From Pedobacter frigoris (GTDB lineage: Bacteria; Bacteroidota; Bacteroidia; Sphingobacteriales; Sphingobacteriaceae), in the NCBI RefSeq assembly GCF_005116445.1, contig NZ_SWBQ01000004.1, positions 124,001 through 188,000 of the forward strand: a stretch of 64,000 nucleotides of DNA, read 5' to 3'. The notes below the pieces were generated by a model. It did no database searches and was not told the DNA's origin. It was given only the letters and a program-made list of their open reading frames with translations. Shown in pieces: positions 17,501 to 26,901 of this stretch (position 1 is the stretch's first letter; every line of letters starts with the position of its first letter). The translations under genes and the position numbers were made by a program.

Positions 17501-18580
17501 ATGCAATTTACTGCCAAGCAGATAAGCGAATTTATAAATGGCACCATTGAGGGCGATGCAGATGCGAAGGTTGAAGAACTCTCTAAAATAGAGAGTGGCC
17601 AAGCCGGTTCTTTATGCTTTTTATCAAATCCAAAATATGAAAATTACTTATATTCAACGAATGCTTCAGTAGTAATCGTTGGTCAGGATTTTGTGCCTTC
17701 GGAGCCGGTAAAAAGTACACTTATAAAGGTGGCGGATCCTTATAGTGCTTTTTCTGTTTTGCTGGAGAAGTATAACGAGGTTAACCAAATGAATACACAA
17801 TCAGGAATAGAACAACCTTGTTTTATTCACCCGTCGGTAAAGATGGGGTCAAACGTTTTTATAGCGGCATTTTCTTATATCGCTGAAAACGTTGTGATTG
17901 GGGACAATACAAAGGTCATGGCACAGGTATATATCGGTCCGGATTCAAAGATCGGGAATAACTGTGTTTTTTTTCCTGGTGTAAAAATCTACAATAAATC
18001 TCTGATAGGTGACCGGGTAATGATTCATTCCAATACGGTAATCGGAAGTGATGGTTTTGGATTTGCTCCGCAGAAAGACGGGACTTATTCTAAAATAGCG
18101 CAGATCGGAAATGTGGTTGTTGAAGACGATGTTGAGATCGGTTCAAATACTTCAATTGACAGGGCTACCATGGGCTCCACGTTCATTAGAAAAGGCGTAA
18201 AGCTGGACAATCTGATCCAGATTGCTCACAATGTGGATGTCGGTGAACATAGCGTGGTTGCGGCTCAGACAGGCATCTCCGGAAGCACGAAACTTGGGGA
18301 GAAGTCTGTTATTGGAGGACAGGTCGGTATTGCAGGACACCTTTCGCTGGCAAAGGGAACGCAGATCGGTGCCCAGGCGGGAATTAATTTCAATACATCA
18401 GAAGAGAATAAGCAATGGCATGGAAGTCCGGCGCAGCCGCTGAGGGATTGGATGCGGGCATCTGTTATTTTTAAACAATTGCCTGCTGTGGAAAAGAGAA
18501 TTGCATTTTTAGAGTCAACTATAAAGCAATTAAAGGCATTAATTGATCAAAACAGTACAATAAATAATAATGAACGTTAA
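17501..18580 (+). CDS. lpxD: UDP-3-O-(3-hydroxyacyl)glucosamine N-acyltransferase LpxD
   Basis: 359 residues; third step of lipid A synthesis, adding the N-linked 3-hydroxyacyl chain from acyl-ACP. The N-terminal uridine-binding domain (residues 1-100: [34 protein letters not shown]) is followed by a left-handed parallel beta-helix of hexapeptide repeats ([I/V]-G-x-x) from about 108 to 320 and a helical C-terminus. The catalytic His is in [11 protein letters not shown]. First gene of the operon lpxD-lpxC/fabZ-lpxA; its stop overlaps the next start by 11 bases, so translation is probably coupled. Confidence 0.97.
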   Translation: MQFTAKQISEFINGTIEGDADAKVEELSKIESGQAGSLCFLSNPKYENYLYSTNASVVIVGQDFVPSEPVKSTLIKVADPYSAFSVLLEKYNEVNQMNTQSGIEQPCFIHPSVKMGSNVFIAAFSYIAENVVIGDNTKVMAQVYIGPDSKIGNNCVFFPGVKIYNKSLIGDRVMIHSNTVIGSDGFGFAPQKDGTYSKIAQIGNVVVEDDVEIGSNTSIDRATMGSTFIRKGVKLDNLIQIAHNVDVGEHSVVAAQTGISGSTKLGEKSVIGGQVGIAGHLSLAKGTQIGAQAGINFNTSEENKQWHGSPAQPLRDWMRASVIFKQLPAVEKRIAFLESTIKQLKALIDQNSTINNNER

Positions 18581-19982
18581 GCAAAAAACTATAAAAAACG
18601 AAGTTTCTGTAACAGGAGTTGGCCTCCATACAGGAGCAAATGTTACGCTCACTTTTTGTCCGGCGCCAGAAAATCACGGCTTTAAATTTCAAAGAACGGA
18701 TTTGCCGGGTAGCCCTATTGTTGATGCTGATTGCGACAATGTTACTGATACTGCAAGGGGAACTACGATTACGCAAGACGGCGCGAGTGTAAGCACGGTG
18801 GAGCATGTGATGGCGTCTTTGGTGGGTATGGATCTGGACAATGTACTGATGAAACTGGACGGTCCGGAGACTCCGATTATGGACGGTAGTGCCATACTGT
18901 TCATTGAAGCGCTCGAGTCTGTAGGGATACAGCAACAGGAAATTGATAGAGAATATTTTCAAATACCCCATAATATCACTTATGCAGAGCCGGACAGAAA
19001 GGTAGAAATTGTAGCGATGCCTTTGGATGACTACCGTTTTACCTGCATGATTGATTATAATTCGCCGGTATTGGGTAGCCAGCATGCTGGAATTTCAAGC
19101 ATTGCGGAGTTTAAAAAGGAAATAGCGTCGTGCAGAACATTTTGTTTTTTACATGAACTGGAATATCAGCTTCAGAACAATCTCATTAAGGGAGGGGATC
19201 TGAATAATGCAATAGTAATTGTAGACAAAGAAGTAACCAAGGAAGAACTGGATCATCTGGCTTCTATTTTTAACAGAAGCGCGATGGAGGTAGCCCCACA
19301 AGGAATCCTGAACAACATGGAGCTGAGGTACCAGAATGAGCCGGCAAGACATAAATTGTTAGATATGATTGGCGATCTGGCCCTCGTAGGGGTTCATCTT
19401 AAGGGCCACATCATGGCAGCAAGGCCTGGTCATGCGGCAAACGTCGCTTTTGCGAAAAAGATAAAGGCGGCAATTAAAAAAGAGAAGAATAAAAAAATAC
19501 AACACGTATATGACCCTACAGTAAAGCCGCTTTACGACGTGGTTCAGATCATGGATATTTTACCTCACAGACAACCATTTCTATTTATTGACAAGATTCT
19601 TGAATTGTCGAAAACGCACGTGGTAGGCGTGAAAAATGTAACCATGAACGAAGAGTTCTTTAAGGGGCACTTTCCCGGAGCCCCTGTTTTTCCTGGTGTA
19701 ATTCAGATTGAAGCCATGGCCCAAACAGGAGGAGTACTGGTTTTAAGTACTGTATCTGATCCAAGAAATTACCTGACATACTTTCTGAAAATCGACAATG
19801 TTCGTTTCAGGGCGCAGGTTTTACCCGGTGATACAATTGTTTTCAGATGTGATTTAATGGAACCAATCAGAAGAGGTATTGCCCAAATGAAAGGTGTTGG
19901 AATGGTCTCAGGGAAAGTTGTTGTAGAAGCGGAGATGATGGCACAAATTGTAAAAGTAAAAGATAGCGAACCAACAGCATGA
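18570..19982 (+). CDS. lpxC/fabZ: Bifunctional LpxC deacetylase / FabZ 3-hydroxyacyl-ACP dehydratase
   Basis: 470 residues, a fusion normal for Bacteroidota. Residues 1-305 are LpxC, the zinc deacetylase committing UDP-3-O-acyl-GlcNAc to lipid [10 protein letters not shown], zinc ligand in [10 protein letters not shown], and [13 protein letters not shown] plus [11 protein letters not shown] with the remaining ligands and the catalytic His. Residues about 320-470 are FabZ, a hot-dog dehydratase: [14 protein letters not shown], catalytic His in [13 protein letters not shown] and Glu in [11 protein letters not shown]. Linking the two lets the cell balance lipid A against fatty-acid synthesis, which draw on the same 3-hydroxyacyl-ACP. 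Overlaps lpxD (11 bases) and lpxA (ATGA, 4 bases). Confidence 0.97.
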   Translation: MNVKQKTIKNEVSVTGVGLHTGANVTLTFCPAPENHGFKFQRTDLPGSPIVDADCDNVTDTARGTTITQDGASVSTVEHVMASLVGMDLDNVLMKLDGPETPIMDGSAILFIEALESVGIQQQEIDREYFQIPHNITYAEPDRKVEIVAMPLDDYRFTCMIDYNSPVLGSQHAGISSIAEFKKEIASCRTFCFLHELEYQLQNNLIKGGDLNNAIVIVDKEVTKEELDHLASIFNRSAMEVAPQGILNNMELRYQNEPARHKLLDMIGDLALVGVHLKGHIMAARPGHAANVAFAKKIKAAIKKEKNKKIQHVYDPTVKPLYDVVQIMDILPHRQPFLFIDKILELSKTHVVGVKNVTMNEEFFKGHFPGAPVFPGVIQIEAMAQTGGVLVLSTVSDPRNYLTYFLKIDNVRFRAQVLPGDTIVFRCDLMEPIRRGIAQMKGVGMVSGKVVVEAEMMAQIVKVKDSEPTA

Positions 19983-20764
19983 TACAACCCTTAGCATATA
20001 TACATCCTCAGGCAAAAATTGCCGATAATGTAGTAATAGAACCTTTTGCAGTCATTCACAAGGATGTGGAAATCGGTGAAGGTACCTGGATAGGATCTAA
20101 CGTGGTGATTATGGACGGCGCCAGAATTGGTAAAAACTGTCGTGTTTTTCCAGGATCAGTGATTTCCGGAGTGCCTCAGGATCTGAAATTTGCAGGAGAG
20201 GTAACCACGGCTGAGATTGGTGACAACACAACCATAAGGGAGTGTGTGACGATCAACAGGGGAACAAAGGATAAATGGAAAACCGTAATTGGGAGCAACT
20301 GTTTGATTCAGGCATATTCTCACATTGCACATGACTGCGAAGTTGGTGATTATTGTATTTTCTCTAACAGCACCACCCTGGCCGGGCACATTACTATTGG
20401 AAACTATGTGGTTTTGGCAGGACTGGTAGCCATACATCAGTTTGTGAAGGTAGGAGCTCATGCATTTGTGACAGGTGGCTCCCTGGTTCGTAAAGATGTT
20501 CCACCGTATGTAAAAGCTGCAAGAGAGCCACTTTCCTATGCCGGAATCAATTCTGTAGGGTTGAGGAGGAGAGGTTTTTCATCGGAGAAAATAAACGAAA
20601 TTCAGGAAATATACAGGGTGCTTTTTGTAAAGCACAACAATGTAACCAAGGCTCTGGATATGATTGAAGCAGAGTTTAAGCCTACGGAAATTCGTGACGA
20701 AATCGTAGATTTCATTAGAAACTCTAACCGGGGTGTAATGAAAGGTTTCGGTTCAGGAAGCTGA
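19979..20764 (+). CDS. lpxA: UDP-N-acetylglucosamine O-acyltransferase LpxA
   Basis: 261 residues; first step of lipid A synthesis, 3-O-acylation of UDP-GlcNAc from 3-hydroxyacyl-ACP. Left-handed beta-helix hexapeptide repeats run from the N-terminus (IHPQAKIADNVVIEPFAVIH) to about 190; the catalytic His lies in YSHIAHDCEVGDY, followed by the typical HITIGNYVVLAGLVAIHQF. The C-terminal helical acyl-ACP-binding part (GLRRRGFS, EIQEIYRVLF) is complete. Starts inside the previous stop (ATGA). Confidence 0.97.
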   Translation: MIQPLAYIHPQAKIADNVVIEPFAVIHKDVEIGEGTWIGSNVVIMDGARIGKNCRVFPGSVISGVPQDLKFAGEVTTAEIGDNTTIRECVTINRGTKDKWKTVIGSNCLIQAYSHIAHDCEVGDYCIFSNSTTLAGHITIGNYVVLAGLVAIHQFVKVGAHAFVTGGSLVRKDVPPYVKAAREPLSYAGINSVGLRRRGFSSEKINEIQEIYRVLFVKHNNVTKALDMIEAEFKPTEIRDEIVDFIRNSNRGVMKGFGSGS

Positions 20765-20770
20765 GCGCTG

Positions 20771-21385
20771 ATGACGATTACTTTAACGAACATTGGGCGG
20801 AGATTTAATCAGGAATGGATATTCAGGGGAATAGACTACCGGTTTGAATCGGGCGGGAAGTATGCAATACTTGGTCCTAATGGTTCGGGAAAGTCAACCC
20901 TGTTGAGCATTGTGTTGGGTAATTTATCCTCTTCGGAGGGGAAAATAGTTTATGACCAGGGCCGGCCGGTTTCATTGGAGGACATTTATCAATATGTGAG
21001 CTTTGCCGCTCCTTATGTAGATCTGATTGAAGAATTTACGCTTCAGGAGACGATTGATTTTCATTTTCAATTTAAAGGGTTGTACGAAGGAATCAGTAAA
21101 TCTGATGTGATGGATTTATTGGGGCTGGCTAAATCTCAGGATAAGGCTTTAAAATACTTTTCCTCAGGAATGAAGCAGCGTACCAAGCTTGCTCTGGCTT
21201 GCTGTACCAATAGTCCTTTATTGTTACTCGATGAACCTACGTCGAATCTGGATGTTCAGGGGCTTAACTGGTATCATGAACTGATGAAAGAATTCAGCAA
21301 GAATAAACTTGTAATTGTAGGTTCCAATCAAGAAGATGAGTATTCCTTTTGTAACCATTTCGTTCGGATAATGGATTATAAATAA
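20771..21385 (+). CDS. ABC transporter ATP-binding protein (single domain)
   Basis: 204 residues, one ABC ATPase domain: Walker A GPNGSGKST (about 36-44), Q-loop region, signature YFSSGMKQRTKLALA and Walker B LLLLDEPTSNLD. The protein stops soon after the switch region, so it is a minimal ATPase of the CcmA/gliding type with no permease gene next to it. It begins 6 bases after lpxA and is probably in the lipid A operon; a role in export of envelope material is possible but only by location. The partner permease may be encoded elsewhere. Confidence 0.88.
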   Translation: MTITLTNIGRRFNQEWIFRGIDYRFESGGKYAILGPNGSGKSTLLSIVLGNLSSSEGKIVYDQGRPVSLEDIYQYVSFAAPYVDLIEEFTLQETIDFHFQFKGLYEGISKSDVMDLLGLAKSQDKALKYFSSGMKQRTKLALACCTNSPLLLLDEPTSNLDVQGLNWYHELMKEFSKNKLVIVGSNQEDEYSFCNHFVRIMDYK

Positions 21386-21466
21386 CTTAAAATTATATTT
21401 GCAATACTGCTTAAGCGCTTTATTTGGGGTGTTAAAAGGCATAAAAAAAATAATTTAAAATTACTA

Positions 21467-21496
21467 TTGTATAATTAATAAATAGTCTTACCTTTG
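21467..21496 (+). promoter_or_regulatory. Promoter of efp (TTG-N19-TACCTTTG)
   Basis: TTG at 21467-21469, exactly 19 bases, then TACCTTTG at 21489-21496: a textbook Bacteroidota promoter. The 5' leader before the efp ATG would be about 40 bases. Confidence 0.85.
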
Positions 21497-21541
21497 CGGC
21501 ACGAAAAAAGGCCGAAAGTTTAGGCACAATTTCAAAGAAAA

Positions 21542-22102
21542 ATGGCAAAAGCATCAGAAGTAAAAAATGGTAATATCCTTCGTTTCAACGGAGAATTGGT
21601 ACAAGTAGAAGAATTTCTACACCGTACGCCGGGTAACTTGCGTGCTTTCTACCAGGCCAGGATGAGAAATGTTAAGACCGGTAAATTGGTTGAATATAGA
21701 TTTCGTGTAGATGAAGATGTAGAGATTTGCCGTGTGGAGACCAACGATTACCAGTATTTGTATGAAGATGGCGACGCACTTGTAGTAATGGATAATACTA
21801 CATACGAACAATTTAACATACCTAAATTATTATTTGGTAAAAGTGTTCGGTTTTTAAAGGAAGGAATGAATGTGATCATCGCTTTTGAAAGTGATGAACC
21901 AATTATGGCACAAACACCTTCACATGTTGAATTAGAAATAACCTATTCGGAGCCTGCAGTAAAAGGTGATACTTCTACAAATGCATTGAAATATGCTACT
22001 GTAGAGACAGGAGTAGAGATAAAAGTCCCAATGTTTATCAATCAGGGCGATAAAGTTAAGGTTGATACTCGTACTGGTGACTATATAGAAAGAGTAAAAT
22101 AA
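21542..22102 (+). CDS. efp: Translation elongation factor P
   Basis: 186 residues; binds the ribosome between P and E sites and relieves stalling at polyproline. The three beta-barrel domains are present, starting MAKASEVKNGNILRFNGELVQVEEF. The tip loop that is post-translationally modified in other bacteria reads EFLHRTPGNLRAFYQAR, with an Arg (R36-R41 region) where E. coli has Lys34; the modification in Bacteroidota is not known to me. C-terminal block KVPMFINQGDKVKVDTRTGDYIERVK is typical. Own promoter and terminator. Confidence 0.97.
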   Translation: MAKASEVKNGNILRFNGELVQVEEFLHRTPGNLRAFYQARMRNVKTGKLVEYRFRVDEDVEICRVETNDYQYLYEDGDALVVMDNTTYEQFNIPKLLFGKSVRFLKEGMNVIIAFESDEPIMAQTPSHVELEITYSEPAVKGDTSTNALKYATVETGVEIKVPMFINQGDKVKVDTRTGDYIERVK

Positions 22103-22138
22103 GAATTTTCATAGTTTAGTTTTAGGTTTAGGTTGATT

Positions 22139-22174
22139 GTGGCTTCGGAGTGGTTCCCGAAGCCATCTTTTTTT
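22139..22174 (+). terminator. Rho-independent terminator of efp
   Basis: GGCTTCGG (22141-22148) pairs with CCGAAGCC (22157-22164), extended by a T-A pair, 8-base loop, then a T tract at 22168-22174. It lies about 37 bases after the efp stop. Confidence 0.85.
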
Positions 22175-22207
22175 ACACTAAATTGGGAGATTTGCCTAAG
22201 TTTGTCT

Positions 22208-22768
22208 ATGAATAAAGCAGAAGTCCGAAAACAGGCGCTGTTACAGCGTAAAGGCTTGTCGCCGGAAGAGGCCTCTGTCTTTAATTCAAAATTATTAGCA
22301 CAGTTTAAGAATCTTGATTTCGACGCTATTAAAACCCTCCATATATTCCTTCCCATTGCAGAAAAAAAAGAGCCAGATACCTTTTTGTTGATTGATTGGC
22401 TGAGTCTGGCTCATCCTGAAATTAAAATTATTGTTCCAAGAGCGGATTTCGACACTTTTCTTATGTCCAATTACGTTTATGAAGGAAAAAAAAGACTGGA
22501 AAAAAACAGTTATAACATTCTAGAACCCCAAAAAACAAATCTTCATGAAGGGGCGGTTGATATGGTGATTATCCCCTTGCTTGGTTTTGACCTTAAGGGA
22601 TACAGGGTAGGGTATGGTAAAGGTTTTTACGACCGGTTTCTGAATGGGATTTTTACCGTCAAGGTAGGGCTTAATTTCTTCGCTCCTGTAGATGTTATTA
22701 ATGATGTTCATGAAAATGACATTGCCCTTGATCTATGCATTACACCAGATAAAATCTACTTTTTCTAA
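22208..22768 (+). CDS. 5-formyltetrahydrofolate cyclo-ligase
   Basis: 186 residues; ATP-dependent conversion of 5-formyl-THF to 5,10-methenyl-THF. I use the ATG at 22208 (MNKAEVRKQALLQRKGLS) because the N-terminal K-x-x-x-R-x-x-x-L-x-x-R pattern is the family start; the longer frame from 22133 would run through the efp terminator. The ATP/folate signature is RVGYGKGFYDRFL, preceded by MVIIPLLGFD. Single gene between efp and the OmpA-family gene. Confidence 0.92.
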   Translation: MNKAEVRKQALLQRKGLSPEEASVFNSKLLAQFKNLDFDAIKTLHIFLPIAEKKEPDTFLLIDWLSLAHPEIKIIVPRADFDTFLMSNYVYEGKKRLEKNSYNILEPQKTNLHEGAVDMVIIPLLGFDLKGYRVGYGKGFYDRFLNGIFTVKVGLNFFAPVDVINDVHENDIALDLCITPDKIYFF

Positions 22769-22848
22769 TTATTTCATAAAAATAGGTAACAAAAATTCCT
22801 ATTGCCTGATATCTCTCCAAACAGTTCACATAAATGAAAGGAGTGATT

Positions 22849-24642
22849 ATGAAAAAGTTAATATTTACATGGATAATGATGTTGGTGGCCACTTTAAGTT
22901 GGGCACAAAAGCTTTCGGATACTTTATCCGGAGAAAGGACCGGCAAACTGCAGATCGCAGCATTTGGTGGATTAAGCATGCCGATGGGCGCTTATAAGGG
23001 AGATGTCGGCAGGGCAAAAAATGGGTATCATGCCGGCATAGCGATCGATAAGTATTTTAAAGGCAATAATTGGGGGATAGGAGTCGATGCAAGGTTTCTG
23101 AACCACGACATCAGGAAATTCGACAGCGTCTTTTTTAGTAATGGTTACATTGCAACGGATTATGTAAATCATCCTTCATTTCAGCACATTGGGGTCAGTA
23201 TAGGCCCATCTTATAAAGCCGCTTTAGGTAAATTAGATCTGGAGGCATTTCTGCGTGGCGGAGTATTGTTTCAGGGCTTTCCTGAATATACACAGTCTGT
23301 CTTCATCAACCAGGCTGTGGGGCCCGCATTAAACTTATTTGATAATTATTATACCAATAATCCAAACCGTATTACAAAAGCCTGGATGGGACTTGGTGGT
23401 TTTAGATTGTCTTATCATATAGATAAGAATTGGGGCGTTTTTGTGCAAGGAGACTATCTCAGGACGTTTGGGAAAAACTTTGGGGGAGATTCCAGTGAAT
23501 TTCATGTTAGTGGTTACCAACAGAAAAAAGCAATTACTTCAGCCGATGTTTTTACTATAAAAGGTGATAAAATTACCAACTTAAGTGATTTTTATGAGGA
23601 AGTTCCTGTGAGTCAGAGGACTTTTGTTCAGGCTGTTAATGTGGCTGCAGGAATCAGATTTACTTTTGGAAGCAAAAAAAGACAAGCACCTGTGAAAGCA
23701 GCACCGGTTAAAAAAGCTGTGGCTCCTGTGGTTTCAGCCAAAGACATCCTGGTCGTTGTGAAAGATAAGCAAACTGGATTGGCCTTAAGTGGTGTTACGG
23801 TAACCATCAGCCGGAATGGAGGAGATGAAGTGTCTGTCAGCAATTCAAATGGCGAAGCCGAGCGGATTAAATCGGCACAAAGAGGAAGTTATCAAATTAA
23901 AGCGGTTAAGAATGGGATTGCGGCGATTCCGGTAGCTATCAGTGACATTGATTTTGATAAATCAGGAGCCTTGATTTATAAAGAAATTTATCATGATGAT
24001 CCACGATTTACGTTGATCGGAGAAACCATTAGTGCTAATAATAATGCAAAACTGCCAGGGATCAGTACTGTGCTTACGAATACCGGAACAGATAAAAACA
24101 TGAGTCAGATTTCTGATGGGGAGGCGAAATTTGTTTATCAGCTGGATCAGCAATCTGATTACAATGTGGTTGCGAACCAGGCCGGTAAATTTTCACAAAC
24201 AGAAGGTGTGAGTACAAAAGGGCTTGACAGAAGTAAAACACTGTATGTGACATTAAAGCTAGGCATTAACAACCTGGATGCAGGAGCAATCTTTGTACTT
24301 AAAAACATTCATTATGACTTTGATAAATCAGCAATCAGACCAGATGCGGCCAGGACACTGGATAACCTTTTGAACATCATGATTCAAAATCCAACGCTAA
24401 GGATAGAATTGTCTTCGCACACTGACAGCAGGGGAAAAGATCAGTATAATATGACTTTGTCTCAGAATCGAGCTCAGGCCGCTGTTAATTATCTGGTGAG
24501 TAAAGGAGTAGAGCGAAGCAGGATGGAAGCGCAGGGATATGGAGAGACCCGGTTACTAAATAATTGCGGAAATGGTGTAGAATGTTCTGAAGAAGACCAT
24601 CAGAAGAACAGGAGGACGGAGATTAAGGTGTTAAAATATTAG
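22849..24642 (+). CDS. OmpA-family outer-membrane protein with carboxypeptidase-regulatory-like domains
   Basis: 597 residues from ATG 22849, chosen because a Shine-Dalgarno-like AAAGGAG lies 7 bases upstream, unusual for this phylum. Signal peptide ends at LSWAQ. Residues about 25-275 look like a beta-barrel (alternating aromatic strands, SYHIDKNWGVFVQGDYL). Two carboxypeptidase-regulatory-like beta domains follow (about 295-370 and 385-465). The C-terminal 115 residues are a peptidoglycan-binding OmpA domain: IHYDFDKSAIRPDA, SSHTDSRG, LSQNRAQAAVNYLV, NRRTEIKVL. It should tether outer membrane to peptidoglycan. Some T9SS proteins have OmpA domains, but the TPR/WD40 parts of PorE are absent. 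Followed by a strong terminator. Confidence 0.88.
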   Translation: MKKLIFTWIMMLVATLSWAQKLSDTLSGERTGKLQIAAFGGLSMPMGAYKGDVGRAKNGYHAGIAIDKYFKGNNWGIGVDARFLNHDIRKFDSVFFSNGYIATDYVNHPSFQHIGVSIGPSYKAALGKLDLEAFLRGGVLFQGFPEYTQSVFINQAVGPALNLFDNYYTNNPNRITKAWMGLGGFRLSYHIDKNWGVFVQGDYLRTFGKNFGGDSSEFHVSGYQQKKAITSADVFTIKGDKITNLSDFYEEVPVSQRTFVQAVNVAAGIRFTFGSKKRQAPVKAAPVKKAVAPVVSAKDILVVVKDKQTGLALSGVTVTISRNGGDEVSVSNSNGEAERIKSAQRGSYQIKAVKNGIAAIPVAISDIDFDKSGALIYKEIYHDDPRFTLIGETISANNNAKLPGISTVLTNTGTDKNMSQISDGEAKFVYQLDQQSDYNVVANQAGKFSQTEGVSTKGLDRSKTLYVTLKLGINNLDAGAIFVLKNIHYDFDKSAIRPDAARTLDNLLNIMIQNPTLRIELSSHTDSRGKDQYNMTLSQNRAQAAVNYLVSKGVERSRMEAQGYGETRLLNNCGNGVECSEEDHQKNRRTEIKVLKY

Positions 24643-24659
24643 GATTAGGTTATAGGTGA

Positions 24660-24694
24660 ATGCCCCGGGACGTAGGCTCCGGGGCATTTTTATT
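24660..24694 (+). terminator. Rho-independent terminator after the OmpA-family gene
   Basis: ATGCCCCGG pairs with CCGGGGCAT around a 10-base loop, followed by TTTTTATTT. It sits between this gene and the convergent hutG, overlapping the hutG stop codon by a few bases. Confidence 0.9.
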
Positions 24695-25673
24695 TCTGAT
24701 TTTTTAGAAAGTCTGTAACCAGGTAAGCGATAACCTTAGCGGTTTGTTGGTCTGTTCTGCCGTCAGACATGGCGACAGCCCCTTCGCAAATGTGCAAATA
24801 AGCATACTTTTTGGTTGAGGTCAATAGGATATCGCGGATCAGATTTAAATTGAACCCGGAAGGAGAGGCCGCGCTGGAAAGTACATTTTCTATGCTATCC
24901 AGGTCGATTTCCAGTCCAGGGGATTCAAAATTTTCTGCCAGTTCTTTCCAGTACTGGATTTTGAAGTTGGGATTGGTCAATACCTCTTCAAAGAAGATCG
25001 TATAAATATCGGGATTGCTATCGATTTCCCGGAGAATCGCCTCGTTATTGTAATTTTGGTGCAGGCCAAAAATTCCGTATTTACCCAGATAGTTGTGTTT
25101 GAGCGCATAACTAAATCCATTGCCGCTGTGCCGGCCTGTAGCGGGCCTCAAATCCGCATGAGCATCTATATTGATGACATGGATTGCCCTTTGTTTGGCG
25201 AGCGAGGTTCCTTTTATGATGGGATAAGCATTGTTATGGCCGCCTCCGATTGCTATGGGGGTTTTTCCGGCAGCAACAATGCGCTCAATTAGTTCATATA
25301 CGATGGTATCGATTTGTTCCACCTTTTGTTGAAGCGCGCCGATTTCAAGCACTTCTGGGTCATTAAAAATAAAATGCCCCAGGACAAGCAATTCTGAGCC
25401 CTGTAAGAAACGATTGCTCTGTATATTTAATATCGCCTTCAACGCAGGTTGCCATGCGCTTGAGGCTCCCGCAATGCCGTGATTGGCGCGCACACCGATA
25501 TCTTCAGGTATCCCAATTAAAACGAAAGCAGCGCTTGATGTTTCCAGTTCCTCCAGACTTAAAATAAACTGTACGCATTCGCCGAGCTTGGTTTCTCCTT
25601 CCCGTATATTTACAAGGGCTCTGATGTCTTCAGGAGTATAAATCTTAAGGCCTTCCATCGTAGATCCTTCCAT
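24690..25673 (-). CDS. hutG: Formimidoylglutamase (arginase/agmatinase family)
   Basis: 327 residues; last step of histidine degradation, N-formimidoyl-L-glutamate to glutamate and formamide. Ureohydrolase manganese motifs are visible: GGGHNNAYPI, NIDAHADLR and EIDLDSIE; the last has Glu where many members have Asp. Neighbour hutI makes the preceding metabolite supplier step, which is the main reason for preferring formimidoylglutamase over arginase or agmatinase. The start at 25673 overlaps the hutI stop by 29 bases; an ATG at 25658 is an alternative. Last gene of the cyclophilin-xth-hutI-hutG run. Confidence 0.85.
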   Translation of the reverse strand: MEGSTMEGLKIYTPEDIRALVNIREGETKLGECVQFILSLEELETSSAAFVLIGIPEDIGVRANHGIAGASSAWQPALKAILNIQSNRFLQGSELLVLGHFIFNDPEVLEIGALQQKVEQIDTIVYELIERIVAAGKTPIAIGGGHNNAYPIIKGTSLAKQRAIHVINIDAHADLRPATGRHSGNGFSYALKHNYLGKYGIFGLHQNYNNEAILREIDSNPDIYTIFFEEVLTNPNFKIQYWKELAENFESPGLEIDLDSIENVLSSAASPSGFNLNLIRDILLTSTKKYAYLHICEGAVAMSDGRTDQQTAKVIAYLVTDFLKNQK

Positions 25674-26901
25674 TTAATATAACAATTTTTATCTGGGACT
25701 GACCAAAGCTATATGGCAGATAAGCCAGCGATGGCATTGGTCGGGTAATCATTAGATTTGCTTTCTTGCCAATTGCGATACTTCCTACCTGATCACTTAG
25801 CTGCATTGCGGCAGCACCATTAATGGTCGCTGCGTTAATGGCTTCCGCAGGCAGCATCCTTAGCTTGATGCAGCTAAGGGAGACTACAAAGTTCATATTT
25901 CCTGAGGGAGTAGAACCTGGGTTAAAGTCTGTTGCTACGGCGACAGGGATACCTGCATTTATGAGGCCTCTTGCATTGGCAAAAGGGATGTTCAGGTAAA
26001 AAGAGCAGGATGGTAATAAGGTTGCTATGGTGTTGCTTCCAGCTAAACTTTCGATTGCCGCATCGTCTGTAACCTCAAGATGATCCACGGAAACAGCGTT
26101 ATGTTTTACTCCTGTTTCCACAGCACCGCAAACAGACAACTGATTGGCATGGATCTTAGGCGGCAACCCGTATTTTGCTCCGGCGTCCAAAAGCCTCGAG
26201 GTTTCTTCAACAGAGAAGAAGCCTTGTTCGCAAAAGACGTCCATGTAATCTGCCAGGCCCTCTTCAGCTATTTGTGGGAGCATTTTATCAATGATTAGCC
26301 GGATATATCCCTCATGGTCATTTTTATATTCTTGAGGAAAAGCATGAGCAGCTAAAAATGAGGATTTAACCGCAATAGGAAATGTTTCTCTGAGTCTTTT
26401 GATGACGCGAAGCATCTTTATTTCACTGTCCAAGGAAAGACCATATCCGCTTTTTATTTCCACGGCACCTGTACCCTGTAGTATCATGTCGTGAAGTCTT
26501 GCTGAAGCACTTTCAAACAACTGATCTTCGGTTGCTATTTGAAGTTTCCTTGCAGAATTCAGGATGCCTCCGCCTGCTGCTGCAATGTCCTCATAGCTTT
26601 TTCCCTGGATCTTCATGACAAATTCTTCTTCCCTTGGTGCAGCAAAAACAACGTGCGTGTGCGAATCGCACCAGGAAGGTAATACGTAGCCGCCATTGGC
26701 AGAAACAGTGGGTATGCTGTCCAATAACCCCGAAGGAATGTTTTCCATCGTTCCAAAATCGGCAATCAACCCATCCTTACACAAAAGCCAGGCATTTTTT
26801 ATCTCTGGAAGTTCCGCCATGGCGGTGCCTTTTAGCTGAAGGGTATCTTTGGCATGAATGCCAGCAAGGGAAGCGATATTTATGATTAGAAGTGCAGACA
26901 T
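25645..26901 (-). CDS. hutI: Imidazolonepropionase
   Basis: 418 residues from ATG 26901 (MSALLIINIASLAG); its A is shared with the stop of the upstream exonuclease gene (TAATG), which argues for this start over one at 26934. Amidohydrolase-superfamily TIM barrel that hydrolyses 4-imidazolone-5-propanoate to N-formimidoyl-L-glutamate in histidine breakdown. Metal ligands: SHTHVVFAAPRE, LAAHAFPQEY, KIHANQLS with VSVDHLEV, and ATDFNPGSTPSGNM. hutH and hutU are not in this window. Confidence 0.95.
   Translation of the reverse strand: MSALLIINIASLAGIHAKDTLQLKGTAMAELPEIKNAWLLCKDGLIADFGTMENIPSGLLDSIPTVSANGGYVLPSWCDSHTHVVFAAPREEEFVMKIQGKSYEDIAAAGGGILNSARKLQIATEDQLFESASARLHDMILQGTGAVEIKSGYGLSLDSEIKMLRVIKRLRETFPIAVKSSFLAAHAFPQEYKNDHEGYIRLIIDKMLPQIAEEGLADYMDVFCEQGFFSVEETSRLLDAGAKYGLPPKIHANQLSVCGAVETGVKHNAVSVDHLEVTDDAAIESLAGSNTIATLLPSCSFYLNIPFANARGLINAGIPVAVATDFNPGSTPSGNMNFVVSLSCIKLRMLPAEAINAATINGAAAMQLSDQVGSIAIGKKANLMITRPMPSLAYLPYSFGQSQIKIVILNGRIYDGRP

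Noticed and set aside
18519..19085. 188-residue frame antisense to lpxC
   Set aside because: Fully inside a conserved gene on the other strand, with a His/Arg/Tyr composition typical of a shadow frame.
22133..22207. Upstream start for the formyl-THF cyclo-ligase
   Set aside because: The extension runs through the efp terminator stem and T tract.
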